A stretch of DNA of 64,000 nucleotides from Burkholderiaceae bacterium (GTDB lineage Bacteria > Pseudomonadota > Gammaproteobacteria > Burkholderiales > Burkholderiaceae_D), in the NCBI GenBank assembly GCA_018261755.1, contig JAGTRJ010000002.1, positions 56,507 to 120,506 on the forward strand, written 5' to 3'. The notes below the pieces were generated by a model that ran no database searches, was not told the origin of the DNA, and saw nothing but the letters and a program-made list of their open reading frames with translations. This document shows, piece after piece, positions 46,227 through 55,037 of this stretch. The first letter of the stretch is position 1. Every line of letters begins with the position of its first letter. Made by a program: the position numbers and the translations under genes.

Positions 46227-46823
46227 ATGAACATCCTGCAAATCAATTCCAGCGCCCGTTCCTCCGGTTCCAATTCGACCCGCCTGGCAAGCCGCATCGC
46301 CGAACGCCTGACGGAAAAATATCCGCATGCCACAATCACCGTGCGCGATCTGGCCAGCGAGCCGCATCCGGTGCTGGATGAACCGGCGCTGAACGCGCTG
46401 TTCACGCCGGCGGAGCAACGCACGCCGGAACAGACGGCGCGGGTGGCGCAGGATGATGCGCTGATCGAGCAACTGCAATCGGTGGATGCGCTCGTGCTTG
46501 GCGTACCGATGTACAACCTCGGCGTGCCGGTGCAGCTCAAATCGTGGATTGATGCCATCTATCGCGCCGGCGTCACCTTCCGCTATGGCGAAAACGGCCC
46601 CGAAGGCTTGCTCACTGGCAAGAAGGTGTATGTCGCGCTGGCGCGCGGCGGTCTGTACCGCGACACGCCGGCCGATTCGCAAGTGCCGTACCTGAAAACC
46701 GCGCTCGGCTTTCTGGGCATGACCGAGATCGAATTCATCTATGCCGAAGGGCTGGCGATGAGCGGACTGGCCGACCAGGTTTTCGAACAGGCGGAAAAAC
46801 AGATTGCCGAGTTGGTGGTCTAA
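46227..46823 (+). CDS. azoR: FMN-dependent NADH-azoreductase
   Basis: A 198-residue flavodoxin-fold enzyme that reduces azo compounds and quinones with NADH. Family landmarks are [20 protein letters not shown] (start and FMN phosphate loop), [20 protein letters not shown] and [19 protein letters not shown], with [16 protein letters not shown] near the end. The ATG at 46227 gives the usual start; an in-frame ATG at 46176 would add 17 unlike residues. It is divergent from the LysR gene and 80 bases ahead of a pirin gene, probably cotranscribed. Confidence 0.93.
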   Translation: MNILQINSSARSSGSNSTRLASRIAERLTEKYPHATITVRDLASEPHPVLDEPALNALFTPAEQRTPEQTARVAQDDALIEQLQSVDALVLGVPMYNLGVPVQLKSWIDAIYRAGVTFRYGENGPEGLLTGKKVYVALARGGLYRDTPADSQVPYLKTALGFLGMTEIEFIYAEGLAMSGLADQVFEQAEKQIAELVV

Positions 46824-46903
46824 CGGCATTGGCGGCGAGAGTAGGCAACGTCAGCAGGCCGTCCGTATCGCCAAGCCGGAACATTGGACAGGAGCATGAA
46901 ATC

Positions 46904-47788
46904 ATGAATGACGCCACATCCAAACCCGCTCAGCATGAAAGAACGGTCGAACGGCTGGTTCAGGGCATCCAGACCTCGGACGGCGCCGGCGTGCGCCTGA
47001 CGCGCGTGCTGACGCAAAACCTGCAGCGGCGACTCGATCCGTTCCTGATGCTGGATGCGTTTCGCAACGACAATCCGGACGATTACATCGGCGGCTTTCC
47101 CGACCATCCGCACCGTGGCTTTGAAACGGTCACTTACATGCTGGCCGGCCGGATGCGGCACCGCGACAGCACCGGGCACGAAGGTTTGCTCGGCCCCGGA
47201 GGCGCGCAGTGGATGACGGCCGGCAGCGGGCTAATTCATTCCGAACTGCCGGAGCAGGAGCAGGGCTTGATGGAAGGCTTTCAACTGTGGCTCAACCTGC
47301 CGGCTGCAAACAAGATGCTCGCTCCCAGCTACCGCGACATCCCGTCGGCCGCGATTCCAGAATTCACCACCGGCGAAGGCGTGCTGGTGCGCGTCATCGC
47401 GGGCGAAAGCCACGGCACAGCCGGCGCGGTACAGCGGCCGCACACTGAACCGCTATTGCTCGATGTGCACCTGCCGCAGGGCAGCCAGTTCGTGCAGGCG
47501 CTGAATCCGGGCCACAACGCGTTCACCTACACTTACCGCGGCACCGTGGACATCGGCGACACAGCCGTGCCGGATCACAATCTGGCCATCCTGTCCAACG
47601 ATGGCGGCGATTCGGTCCGCGTGCTGGCGCGAAGCGATGCCCGACTGCTGATCGTCGCCGGCCAGCCGCTGAACGAGCCGATCGTCCAGCGCGGCCCGTT
47701 CGTGATGAATACCGCGCAGCAGATCGAGCAGGCGTTCAGCGATTACCAGGCCGGAGTGTTCGACGCGGCCCACATTCAGGCGCTGTAA
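46904..47788 (+). CDS. Pirin-family protein
   Basis: A 294-residue bicupin. The N-terminal cupin has the metal site FPDHPHRGFETVTYMLAG plus GGAQWMTAGSGLIHSE, as in YhhW-type pirins that oxidise quercetin; others act as redox sensors. The C-terminal cupin begins near LLLDVHLPQGSQF. The ATG at 46904 has aggag 9 bases upstream. It follows azoR on the same strand; pairing of pirin with quinone or azo reductases suggests response to aromatic or electrophilic compounds. Confidence 0.93.
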   Translation: MNDATSKPAQHERTVERLVQGIQTSDGAGVRLTRVLTQNLQRRLDPFLMLDAFRNDNPDDYIGGFPDHPHRGFETVTYMLAGRMRHRDSTGHEGLLGPGGAQWMTAGSGLIHSELPEQEQGLMEGFQLWLNLPAANKMLAPSYRDIPSAAIPEFTTGEGVLVRVIAGESHGTAGAVQRPHTEPLLLDVHLPQGSQFVQALNPGHNAFTYTYRGTVDIGDTAVPDHNLAILSNDGGDSVRVLARSDARLLIVAGQPLNEPIVQRGPFVMNTAQQIEQAFSDYQAGVFDAAHIQAL

Positions 47789-47952
47789 CGTTCCCGCCAG
47801 TTGCGTTTTATTGCTGCCAGCCTGAACCACCGCACGCATCAGGCAGATTCACGAAAAATGGCGTCAATTTGACTGCAATTGAGAAAAAATAACGAACGTA
47901 CCAAACGTTTCGGTTATAGTTGAATTCCAAACAACCATTACCGGGGGGCGGT

Positions 47953-48156
47953 ATGACTACCAAGTGTCCGAGGTGCGAGGAAGTTGTGACTGGCGTTACC
48001 GTAAGGGAGGTAGGTGGCTGTGGTTATGGTGGCAGATCGTGGAAGTGCATTTCGCTCAACTGCCCACGCTGCAACACGTCGCTCGGCGTACAAATCAATC
48101 CGGACGCCATCAGGAAAGACTTGCTGGCGGAAATATCGGGCTACGGCGGCCGATAG
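47953..48156 (+). CDS. Small zinc-ribbon protein, function unknown
   Basis: A 67-residue protein with two cysteine pairs, KCPRCEEV (residues 4-10) and LNCPRCNTS, plus two more cysteines (GGCGYGG, KCISL) between, suggesting one or two zinc-ribbon knuckles. The C-terminus is helical (DAIRKDLLAEISGYGGR). I know no named family. A G-rich ribosome-binding site (ggggggcgg) precedes the ATG at 47953 and a good terminator follows, so it is a genuine monocistronic gene. An interspersed repeat copy lies 100 bases downstream. Confidence 0.7.
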   Translation: MTTKCPRCEEVVTGVTVREVGGCGYGGRSWKCISLNCPRCNTSLGVQINPDAIRKDLLAEISGYGGR

Positions 48157-48182
48157 GCAGCAGTTCAGCATCAGGTTACGGC

Positions 48183-48208
48183 AACCCCGGCGCAGTGCCG
48201 GGGTTTTG
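48183..48208 (+). terminator. Intrinsic terminator after the zinc-ribbon gene
   Basis: AACCCCGGC pairs with GCCGGGGTT around gcagt, followed by a T-run, 26 bases after the stop. Confidence 0.88.
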
Positions 48209-48256
48209 TTTTGCGCGGCCGCAGCTCCTTGCGCTGCGGCATCACTTAACATTGAT

Positions 48257-48376
48257 GGGGTATATAGCCGAATCAAGCCACTGGGCCACTGTTTTTGAGG
48301 CTATTTTTACATACTGGCAGCAGTATATTTTCCAACCTTACTGACCCGCAGTTCATTTCAGTCAGTTATTTTCGCT
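48257..48376 (+). repeat. Interspersed ~120-bp repeat, copy D
   Basis: Reads ggggtatatagcc ... ctgggccac ... gaggctattttt, then ATACTG-gcag-CAGTAT with a T-run, then ACTGACC ... AGTCAGT and ttattttcgct. The most diverged of the four full copies, mainly in the spacer before the first hairpin. It lies in the convergent gap before the PIG-L gene. Confidence 0.85.
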
Positions 48377-48617
48377 TTATTGAACGGAATTGTCAGCGGA
48401 GTCATTTATGCTTGCACTGTGGCGTCAGCCCGCCGATGCAAGCCTGAGTACAGCCAGAGCGCAATGCAGGCGCGCCAGGGCTGGCTCGAATTGGCATCCA
48501 GCGGCTTTCAGTCAGATTGACACCGTGCTAACGACACTATGCCCCAGCCTGCGCTGCAGCGACGGCGTGGGGATGATGCGTGAGCCAATAAATCTGAAAG
48601 GCACTTAAACGCCACCC
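48377..48617. other. Intergenic stretch before the PIG-L gene end
   Basis: About 240 bases, continuing the 460-base gap between the zinc-ribbon gene and the PIG-L gene. A frame of 72 codons from 48390 is not supported by any family or ribosome-binding site. Nothing else is seen. Confidence 0.35.
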
Positions 48618-49370
48618 TCAACCGAGGTTGTAGAATTCCAGCTCGAAGGCCTCGGCGTAGCGCGCTTCCAGCTTCAGCTCGGCCGCTATCTGGCGGTTGA
48701 GCATCAGCACCCGCTCGTCGAAGCCGTGGCCGCGCACCGCCAGATTGCGCTGCTGCTGGCTGTCGTGAAAGCGCAGCAGTTGCGCCTTCCATTCGGCCAT
48801 TTCATCGCCAAACGGCAGGTACAGATCGGTGCGCATGCCGACCGTTTTCGCATCGCGGTTCATGAACAGCGCCACCGGCCGCCCATGACGCAGCGCCGCC
48901 TGCCGCGCAAGTGAGCACATCACGCGGTGAGCATTGTTGCTGTCATTGCCGTGCGGCAGGAAGATGATGTCCGGCAGGCAGTCGATGATGAAGGCGCTGA
49001 TGGCACCGAAATTGGCTGCACTATCCTTCAGTTGGTCGGTAGCATCGCGTTCCAGATCGAGGAAGGTCAGCTTTTCTTCCGGCAGCCCGAAAAAACGCAG
49101 GCTGGCGCGCTGTTCCTTTTCGCGCAGCGCAGCCTTTTGCGCCAGCGTCGCACCCGGCAGGTAGGAATCCTCGACCCCGCTGCCGGTCTGCACCACAGCC
49201 GCGTGGATCGGGTTGCCATTCTCGGCCAGAAAACGCAGCGTGACGCCAATCGCGTCGAAATCGTCCGGATGTGGCGCCAGCACCAGCACGCGCAGCCGTT
49301 CGGGAATCATATCCTCCACCAGCGCGCGCGGCACAGGGCCTTGCCACAAGGTTTTCAGTTCCGGTTTCAT
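48618..49370 (-). CDS. PIG-L family N-acetylglucosaminyl-type deacetylase
   Basis: A 250-residue zinc hydrolase of the PIG-L/LmbE family, which removes acyl groups from sugar amines. The metal motif is VLAPHPDDFDAIG (AHPDD type), with FLPHGNDSNNAHRVM supplying the second His region. No signal peptide. The actual substrate is unknown; relatives act on GlcNAc-linked lipids, mycothiol or bacillithiol precursors. It lies just past the end of the ribosomal operon on the same strand, behind the rplQ terminator, so it is probably transcribed separately. Confidence 0.88.
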   Translation of the reverse strand: MKPELKTLWQGPVPRALVEDMIPERLRVLVLAPHPDDFDAIGVTLRFLAENGNPIHAAVVQTGSGVEDSYLPGATLAQKAALREKEQRASLRFFGLPEEKLTFLDLERDATDQLKDSAANFGAISAFIIDCLPDIIFLPHGNDSNNAHRVMCSLARQAALRHGRPVALFMNRDAKTVGMRTDLYLPFGDEMAEWKAQLLRFHDSQQQRNLAVRGHGFDERVLMLNRQIAAELKLEARYAEAFELEFYNLG

Positions 49371-49483
49371 GCTTTCCTCCCGTGCTGGTTATCCGTGTAT
49401 GCGGCTATCGGTGCCGCCTGCGTTCCCATTTTACGGTGCGCAACGCGTGCCGGTTTGACTTTTCGCACGGGCCAAAAACGACA

Positions 49484-49507
49484 AAAGCCAGCGCATGCGC
49501 TGGCTTT
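49484..49507 (-). terminator. Terminator of the ribosomal superoperon
   Basis: A perfect 24-base palindrome, AAAGCCAGCG-CATG-CGCTGGCTTT around its centre. Read leftward it is followed by tgtcgttttt. It lies 24 bases after the rplQ stop. Confidence 0.85.
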
Positions 49508-49530
49508 CGGTTGTGCCGTATCAGGCTGGC

Positions 49531-49917
49531 TTATTCAGCCTCGACTGCCTCTGCCACTTCCGGACGGTCGAGCAGCTCGACGTACGCCATCGGCGCATTG
49601 TCGCCCTGACGGAAACCCATCTTCAGGATGCGCAGGTAGCCGCCGTTGCGGTTGGCATAGCGCGGGCCGATTTCGGCGAACAGCTTGACCACGATGTCGC
49701 GATCGCGCAGGCGGTTGAACGCCAGACGTTTGTTCGACAGGTTGTCGGTCTTGCCCAGCGTGATGATCGGTTCGACCACGCGGCGCAGTTCTTTTGCTTT
49801 CGGCAGCGTGGTTTTGATCGCTTCGTGCTTGAGCAGCGATACAGTCATGTTGCGCAGCATCGCGAGGCGATGCGACGAGGTGCGGTTCAGTTTACGGAGA
49901 CCGTGACGATGACGCAT
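49531..49917 (-). CDS. rplQ: Ribosomal protein bL17
   Basis: Large-subunit protein bL17, near the peptide exit tunnel. The 128 residues open [20 protein letters not shown] and include [17 protein letters not shown], as in the family, with an acidic C-terminal tail ([11 protein letters not shown]). Last gene of the superoperon. Its 170-base upstream gap holds a large hairpin and a possible promoter. Confidence 0.97.
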   Translation of the reverse strand: MRHRHGLRKLNRTSSHRLAMLRNMTVSLLKHEAIKTTLPKAKELRRVVEPIITLGKTDNLSNKRLAFNRLRDRDIVVKLFAEIGPRYANRNGGYLRILKMGFRQGDNAPMAYVELLDRPEVAEAVEAE

Positions 49918-50021
49918 GATATTTCCTTTACTTTTGGTTTTGTTCCAGCTCTTCTATCGTTTTCCTGGTGCTTTCGGCACTGGAAACGCGGACCGGTATT
50001 AAATTAAAAAACGAGGTTCGC

Positions 50022-50049
50022 ATGATAGCCGAAAAATGGCGCCGCTCAA
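50022..50049 (-). promoter_or_regulatory. Possible promoter of rplQ
   Basis: Read leftward: TTGAGC (50044-50049), 16 bases, TATCAT (50022-50027), about 100 bases ahead of the rplQ start. The spacer is one arm of the large hairpin at 50028-50071. Matched by eye only. Confidence 0.45.
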
Positions 50050-50071
50050 AACGTTTGGCGCATTTTTCGGC
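50028..50071. other. Large inverted repeat between rpoA and rplQ
   Basis: gccgaaaaat-ggcgcc and ggcgc-atttttcggc form a 15-base, nearly perfect stem with a 13-base loop, directly after rpoA. It lacks a clean T-run beyond the stem, so it may be an attenuator or processing site rather than a full terminator. Confidence 0.65.
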
Positions 50072-50088
50072 CCGCAATCCAACCGCGA

Positions 50089-51066
50089 TTACTTCTCCAG
50101 ACCAGCCGGCGGCCAGTTGTCCAGCTTCATGCCGAGCGTGAGGCCGCGCGAAGCAAGGACTTCCTTGATTTCGTTCAGCGACTTGCGGCCAAGATTCGGC
50201 GTTTTCAGCAGTTCATTTTCGCTGCGCTGGATCAGATCACCGATGTAGTAGATGTTCTCGGCCTTCAGGCAGTTCGCCGAACGCACCGTGAGTTCGAGAT
50301 CATCGACCGGACGCAGCAGCGTCGGATCGACTGCCGGTGCATGCGCAGCCGCTTCGGTCGCCGCTTCCGTGCCTTCCAGCGATGCGAATACGCTCAGTTG
50401 ATCGACCAGCACGCGCGCCGACTGGCGAATCGCTTCTTCAGCCGAAATCACGCCGTTGGTTTCGATGTTCAGGATCAGGCGGTCCAAGTCGGTACGCTGC
50501 TCGACGCGCGCGGATTCGACCGAGTACGATACGCGGCGAACCGGCGAGAACGATGCGTCCAGAATGATGCGGCCGATGGTCTTGTTGGTATCTTCCAGCA
50601 GGCGGCGAACATTGCCCGGCACATAGCCGCGGCCCTTCTCGACCTTGATCTGCATGTCCAGCTTGCCGTTCTCGGTCAGGTTCGCAATCACGTGTTCCGG
50701 ATTGATCAGTTCAACGTCGTGCGGCAGTTCGATGTCGGAAGCCAGCACCGGGCCGGAACCTTCCTTTTTCAGCGTCAGGTTGACCGAATCACGGTTGTGC
50801 AGCTTGAACACCACGCCCTTCAGGTTCAGCAGCAGATCGACCACGTCTTCCTGCACGCCATCCAGCGTCGAATATTCGTGCACGACGCCAGCGATGGTCA
50901 CTTCGGTCGGCGCATAGCCTGTCATCGACGACAGCAGCACACGGCGCAGCGCATTGCCCAGCGTGTGGCCGTAGCCGCGCTCGAACGGCTCCATTTCGAC
51001 CTTGGTGTGGCCTTGTCCCAACGCTTCAACATTGATGATGCGCGGCTTGAGGAAAGTGTTTTGCAT
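50089..51066 (-). CDS. rpoA: RNA polymerase alpha subunit
   Basis: Assembly platform of RNA polymerase and contact point for activators. The 325-residue protein has the N-terminal domain ([31 protein letters not shown]-like [34 protein letters not shown]) and the C-terminal domain ([46 protein letters not shown] in parts). It is complete, unlike several neighbours. The start at 51066 (MQNTFLKP) matches betaproteobacterial RpoA. Confidence 0.98.
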   Translation of the reverse strand: MQNTFLKPRIINVEALGQGHTKVEMEPFERGYGHTLGNALRRVLLSSMTGYAPTEVTIAGVVHEYSTLDGVQEDVVDLLLNLKGVVFKLHNRDSVNLTLKKEGSGPVLASDIELPHDVELINPEHVIANLTENGKLDMQIKVEKGRGYVPGNVRRLLEDTNKTIGRIILDASFSPVRRVSYSVESARVEQRTDLDRLILNIETNGVISAEEAIRQSARVLVDQLSVFASLEGTEAATEAAAHAPAVDPTLLRPVDDLELTVRSANCLKAENIYYIGDLIQRSENELLKTPNLGRKSLNEIKEVLASRGLTLGMKLDNWPPAGLEK

Positions 51067-51126
51067 GTTGGTAGTCCTTTTCAATACCCTCGGCTCGTTA
51101 CACCGATAAGGCTGATGGATACATGA

Positions 51127-51152
51127 GAAAAAACCCGCCTGTTCAGGCGGGT
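51127..51152 (-). terminator. Terminator-like hairpin between rpsD and rpoA
   Basis: Read leftward: ACCCGCCTG-aa-CAGGCGGGT followed by a six-T run, a textbook intrinsic terminator although the minimal loop is only two bases. It lies inside an otherwise continuous ribosomal operon, 13 bases after the rpsD stop. Confidence 0.75.
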
Positions 51153-51164
51153 CGGATTACTGCA

Positions 51165-51788
51165 TTAACGCGAATACAATTCGATGATCAGCGATTCGTT
51201 CACATCGCTTGCAAATTCGCTGCGATCTGGCAGGCGCTTGAACGTGCCTTCCATTTTCTTCGCGTCGACGGCAACCCACGGTGCCATACCGATTTGCTCG
51301 GCCAGCGACAGCGATTCTGCGATACGTGCCTGCTTTTGTGCTTTTTCGCGGATGGCAACAACGTCGTTTGCCTTGACCTTGTAGGACGGGATGTTGACGA
51401 CCTGGCCGTTCACCATCAGCGCCTTGTGGCTGACCAGCTGACGCGCTTCAGCGCGGGTGGAGCCGAAACCCATGCGGTAGACAACATTGTCCAGGCGCGA
51501 TTCCAGCAATTGCAGCAGGTTGTCGCCGGTGTTGCCCTTGCGGCTTTCCGCCTGTGCGAAATAGCGGCGGAACTGGCGCTCCAGCACACCGTACATGCGC
51601 TTGACCTTCTGCTTTTCGCGCAGCTGGTTGCCGTAGTCGGAGGTGCGAGCACCGGATTTGATGCCGTGCTGTCCAGGCTTGACGTCCAGCTTGCACTTGG
51701 AATCCAGCGAGCGGCGCGCGCTCTTCAGGAACAGATCAGTGCCTTCACGGCGGGCGAGTTTTGCTTTTGGTCCGATATAACGTGCCAC
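51165..51788 (-). CDS. rpsD: Ribosomal protein uS4
   Basis: Primary 16S rRNA-binding protein and, in E. coli, autoregulator of the alpha operon. The 207 residues are complete: [35 protein letters not shown], the S4 RNA-binding domain ([30 protein letters not shown] in parts) and the terminal IELYSR. The gene is bracketed by intrinsic terminators at 51887 and 51127, which is unusual. Confidence 0.98.
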   Translation of the reverse strand: MARYIGPKAKLARREGTDLFLKSARRSLDSKCKLDVKPGQHGIKSGARTSDYGNQLREKQKVKRMYGVLERQFRRYFAQAESRKGNTGDNLLQLLESRLDNVVYRMGFGSTRAEARQLVSHKALMVNGQVVNIPSYKVKANDVVAIREKAQKQARIAESLSLAEQIGMAPWVAVDAKKMEGTFKRLPDRSEFASDVNESLIIELYSR

Positions 51789-51886
51789 GTTACTTTCCTT
51801 TACTAATTTAACGCCCCTAGCATTCCGGCTTGATGGCCGGTTGTCGAGCGCAAGTTCGAACCCGAAGTCCGAACGGTGGTCTTAAG

Positions 51887-51914
51887 AAAAAACCCGCCAT
51901 TCTGCAATGGCGGG
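51887..51914 (-). terminator. Terminator-like hairpin between rpsK and rpsD
   Basis: Read leftward: CCCGCCATT-gcag-AATGGCGGG, followed by TTTTTT. It starts 23 bases after the rpsK stop and about 100 bases ahead of rpsD. Confidence 0.82.
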
Positions 51915-51936
51915 AGAAAACAGAGATTCGTGCGAA

Positions 51937-52227
51937 TCAGATGCGACGGCGCTTCGGCGGGCGGCAACCGTTATGCGGTACCGGCGTGATGTCCTGGATC
52001 TGCGTGATGCGGATGCCCAGTGCATTCAGAGCGCGAACAGCGGATTCACGACCCGGGCCCGGGCCCTTGATCTGAACTTCAAGGTTCTTCACGCCGCACT
52101 CAACAGCGACACGGCCAGCTGCTTCGGCAGCCACCTGTGCAGCAAACGGGGTCGATTTGCGCGAACCCTTGAAGCCTGCGCCACCGGAAGTTGCCCACGA
52201 CGATGCGTTATTTTGTGCTTTTGCCAT
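51937..52227 (-). CDS. rpsK: Ribosomal protein uS11, missing an internal segment
   Basis: Small-subunit platform protein. The frame gives 96 residues; family members have about 130. It opens MAKAQNNAS, as in betaproteobacteria, then jumps straight to [20 protein letters not shown] and continues normally to [11 protein letters not shown]. Missing are about 38 residues after residue 9, including the basic N-terminal arm and the strands containing the conserved HVHA-FNNTI region. The loss is in frame, with the junction near 52200. Such a protein could hardly fold; a sequence error is likely. Confidence 0.9.
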   Translation of the reverse strand: MAKAQNNASSWATSGGAGFKGSRKSTPFAAQVAAEAAGRVAVECGVKNLEVQIKGPGPGRESAVRALNALGIRITQIQDITPVPHNGCRPPKRRRI

Positions 52228-52272
52228 TTTAGTATCCTTGAATCCAACAACCAGTCAAACTGAGCGTTTGCA

Positions 52273-52638
52273 TTATTTCTTCAGTGACTGCGCAGCTTTA
52301 CGCGGGCCCTTGCGGGTGCGTGCATTCGTGCGCGTGCGCTGACCGCGCACCGGCAGACCGCGGCGATGACGCAGACCACGATAGCAGCCCAAGTCCATCA
52401 GTCGCTTGATGCTCATCGAAACTTCGCGGCGCAAATCACCTTCGATGATGAATTTCGCGATTTCGTCGCGGATTTTCTCCAGCTCGCTGTCGTCCAGATC
52501 CTTGACCTTCTTGCTGGTTTCCACACCGCTCGCCTCGCAGATCTGCTGGGCGCGAGTACGGCCAATGCCATAGATGGCGGTCAAGCCAATAACTGTGTGC
52601 TGATGATTTGGGATATTAACCCCTGCTATACGTGCCAT
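52273..52638 (-). CDS. rpsM: Ribosomal protein uS13
   Basis: Head protein of the small subunit that contacts tRNA and bridges the subunits. The 121 residues are complete: [52 protein letters not shown] and the basic tail. First gene of the alpha-type segment; rpmJ lies 27 bases upstream. Confidence 0.98.
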   Translation of the reverse strand: MARIAGVNIPNHQHTVIGLTAIYGIGRTRAQQICEASGVETSKKVKDLDDSELEKIRDEIAKFIIEGDLRREVSMSIKRLMDLGCYRGLRHRRGLPVRGQRTRTNARTRKGPRKAAQSLKK

Positions 52639-52665
52639 TCGTTATTCCTCAATCAATAACGTTAA

Positions 52666-52779
52666 TTAACCTTGGCGCTGCTTGTGACGCAGTTCGGTGC
52701 AGATGACACGAACAACGCCTTTGCGCTTGATGATTTTGCAATTGCGGCAAACCCGCTTTACGGATGCTTGAACTTTCAT
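52666..52779 (-). CDS. rpmJ: Ribosomal protein bL36
   Basis: A 37-residue zinc-ribbon ribosomal protein, [17 protein letters not shown] and [13 protein letters not shown], with the C-C-C-H zinc ligands intact (CRNC, C, H). The zinc-binding form of bL36. It lies between infA and rpsM, the usual place. Confidence 0.95.
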   Translation of the reverse strand: MKVQASVKRVCRNCKIIKRKGVVRVICTELRHKQRQG

Positions 52780-52802
52780 TTCTTGCCTCTCTAATTACTG
52801 CT

Positions 52803-53000
52803 TCACGCACGACTCAGGTCATAGGGCGTCAGTTCCACAGTCACCTTGTCACCCGGCAGGATGCGGATGTAGTTCATCCTCATTTTCCCGGAAATATGAC
52901 CAAGTACTACATGACCGTTTTCCAGCTTGACCCTGAATGTTGCATTCGGAAGGTTTTCCAGCACCTCGCCCTGCATCTGAATAATGTCGTCTTTTGCCAT
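52803..53000 (-). CDS. infA: Translation initiation factor IF-1, C-terminus lost
   Basis: IF-1 blocks the ribosomal A site during initiation. The frame gives 65 residues: [20 protein letters not shown] to [13 protein letters not shown], then TGA. The family continues for about seven more residues (RIVFR and a short tail) that form the last strand of the OB-fold. In another frame just past the junction the sequence reads V-K-Q-stop (52795-52806), which looks like the displaced original end. A deletion of about 15-20 nt not divisible by 3 near 52806 would explain this. Confidence 0.85.
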   Translation of the reverse strand: MAKDDIIQMQGEVLENLPNATFRVKLENGHVVLGHISGKMRMNYIRILPGDKVTVELTPYDLSRA

Positions 53001-53031
53001 TCGTTTTGCTGTCAGTTAACGCGCCGTCAGC

Positions 53032-54369
53032 TTAACGCTGCGGGAAACCGCCGCCCTTGAAATTCGACTTGCGCAACAACGAATCATACTGGTGCGACAT
53101 AACGTAATTGTTTACTTGCTCCAGGAAGTCCATCGTTACGACCACAATAATCAGCAGCGACGTGCCACCGAAATAGAACGGCACCTTCCACCGGGCAACC
53201 AGAAACTCCGGCAGCAAACACACCAGCGTCACATAAACCGCACCCGACAGCGTCAGGCGCATCAGGATGCGGTCAATATATCTGCTCGTCTGTTCGCCAG
53301 GGCGAATACCCGGCACAAATGCGCCGCTTTTCTTCAGGTTGTCCGCCGTTTCCCTGCTGTTGAACACCAGCGCGGTGTAAAAGAAGCAGAAGAAAATGAT
53401 CGCAATCGCATACAGCAGTGCGTGCATCGGCTCACCAGGCGCCAGCGAAGCCGCCAGATCCTTCAGAAAACGCACCAACACGCTGCTGGTATCTGCACCC
53501 GACGTAAACCACCCAGTGATCGTCGCCGGAAACAGGATGATCGACGATGCGAAAATCGGCGGAATCACACCCGACATGTTCAACTTCAGCGGCAAATGGC
53601 TGGACTGACCGCCATAAACCTTGTTACCAATCTGACGTTTCGCATAGTTGACCAGAATCTTGCGCTGACCGCTCTCAATGAAAACGACCAGATAGGTCAC
53701 AACTACTACGATGGCACATATCACAATTGCCACCAGCGTGTTCATCGAACCGGTGCGAACCAGCTCAAGCAAGCCACCCATCGCATTTGGCAAGCCAGCC
53801 GCGATACCGGCGAAAATGATGATCGAAATACCATTGCCAAGACCGCGCTCGGTAATCTGCTCGCCCAGCCACATCAGAAACATCGTACCAGTCACCAGCG
53901 AAACTACCGCGGTAAAACGGAACGTCATGCCCGGATCAATCACCAAGCCCGGCTGTGATTCCAGAGCCACGGCAATGCCCAAACCCTGAAACGCCGCCAG
54001 AAACAGCGTGCCGTAACGCGTATACTGCGTAATCTTGCGCCGTCCGGCTTCGCCCTCTTTCTTCATCGCTTCAAGCTGCGGAGAAACTACCGCCAGCATC
54101 TGCATGATAATCGAGGCCGAAATGTACGGCATGATGCCAAGCGCAAATACGGTAAAACGCGACAGCGCACCACCGGAGAACATATTGAACATACCCAATA
54201 TGCCGCCCTGGTTCTGCTTGAACAGCATGGCTAGCTGATTCGGGTCGATACCCGGAACCGGGATGTGAGCCCCGACCCGGTATACCACCAGAGCACCAAG
54301 CAGGAACCACAAACGTCCCCAGGGAAACCCAGAACCTGAATTCTTTTGGGGTTGTGGTGAAGTGGCCAA
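53032..54369 (-). CDS. secY: Preprotein translocase subunit SecY
   Basis: Channel subunit of the Sec translocon. The 445-residue protein has ten hydrophobic helices; landmarks are [73 protein letters not shown] in parts, and [13 protein letters not shown]. It is complete. Position after rplO is the standard spc order; infA follows 31 bases downstream. Confidence 0.97.
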   Translation of the reverse strand: MATSPQPQKNSGSGFPWGRLWFLLGALVVYRVGAHIPVPGIDPNQLAMLFKQNQGGILGMFNMFSGGALSRFTVFALGIMPYISASIIMQMLAVVSPQLEAMKKEGEAGRRKITQYTRYGTLFLAAFQGLGIAVALESQPGLVIDPGMTFRFTAVVSLVTGTMFLMWLGEQITERGLGNGISIIIFAGIAAGLPNAMGGLLELVRTGSMNTLVAIVICAIVVVVTYLVVFIESGQRKILVNYAKRQIGNKVYGGQSSHLPLKLNMSGVIPPIFASSIILFPATITGWFTSGADTSSVLVRFLKDLAASLAPGEPMHALLYAIAIIFFCFFYTALVFNSRETADNLKKSGAFVPGIRPGEQTSRYIDRILMRLTLSGAVYVTLVCLLPEFLVARWKVPFYFGGTSLLIIVVVTMDFLEQVNNYVMSHQYDSLLRKSNFKGGGFPQR

Positions 54370-54388
54370 TTATTGCTCCGTATTTTCG

Positions 54389-54820
54389 TTACGCAACCGA
54401 TCCGCCGGCAGCCTCAATGGCTTCCTTCGCACCCTTCGTCGCAACCACGCCCTTGAGGTTGATTGCCTTCGTCACTTGGCCGGACTTGATGATGCGAACA
54501 TCGCGCACCAGTACCGATACCACGCCCGCCTGTTTCAGCGTCAGCACATCAACATCCGTTACCGGCAGCTTGTCCAGATCCGACAGCCTGATTTCTGCGC
54601 GGAAATCAGTCGCCAGCGACTTGAAGCCACGCTTCGGCAGACGACGTTGCAAAGGCATCTGACCGCCTTCGAAACCTACCTTGTGAAAACCGCCTGCACG
54701 GGATTTCTGGCCCTTATGACCACGGCCGGAAGTCTTGCCCAGGCCGGAACCAATGCCGCGACCAACGCGACGCTTTGCGTGCTTGGCGCCAATGGCCGGC
54801 TGAATAGTGTTCAATTCCAT
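54389..54820 (-). CDS. rplO: Ribosomal protein uL15
   Basis: Late-assembling large-subunit protein. The 143 residues are complete: [40 protein letters not shown] and the C-terminal folded domain. Standard position between rpmD and secY. Confidence 0.97.
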   Translation of the reverse strand: MELNTIQPAIGAKHAKRRVGRGIGSGLGKTSGRGHKGQKSRAGGFHKVGFEGGQMPLQRRLPKRGFKSLATDFRAEIRLSDLDKLPVTDVDVLTLKQAGVVSVLVRDVRIIKSGQVTKAINLKGVVATKGAKEAIEAAGGSVA

Positions 54821-54847
54821 GATTATTCCTGTCCGAAAGTCACCGAC

Positions 54848-55027
54848 TTACGAAATCACTTTGACGAGATACGACACCTTGTTGATCATGCCGCGCACCG
54901 CAGGCGTGTCTTCCAGTTCGGAAACGGAATTCAGCCTACGCAAACCCAGACCGCGCACAGTGCTGCGGTGGGAGTCACGCGTACCGATCAAGCTCTTTAC
55001 CAATTTGACTTTCACTGTCTTCGACAT
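54848..55027 (-). CDS. rpmD: Ribosomal protein uL30
   Basis: A 59-residue protein, [20 protein letters not shown] to [11 protein letters not shown], complete. The start at 55027 matches the family; the frame is open upstream into rpsE without similarity. Eleven bases separate it from rpsE. Confidence 0.96.
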   Translation of the reverse strand: MSKTVKVKLVKSLIGTRDSHRSTVRGLGLRRLNSVSELEDTPAVRGMINKVSYLVKVIS

Positions 55028-55037
55028 GATCTGCACC

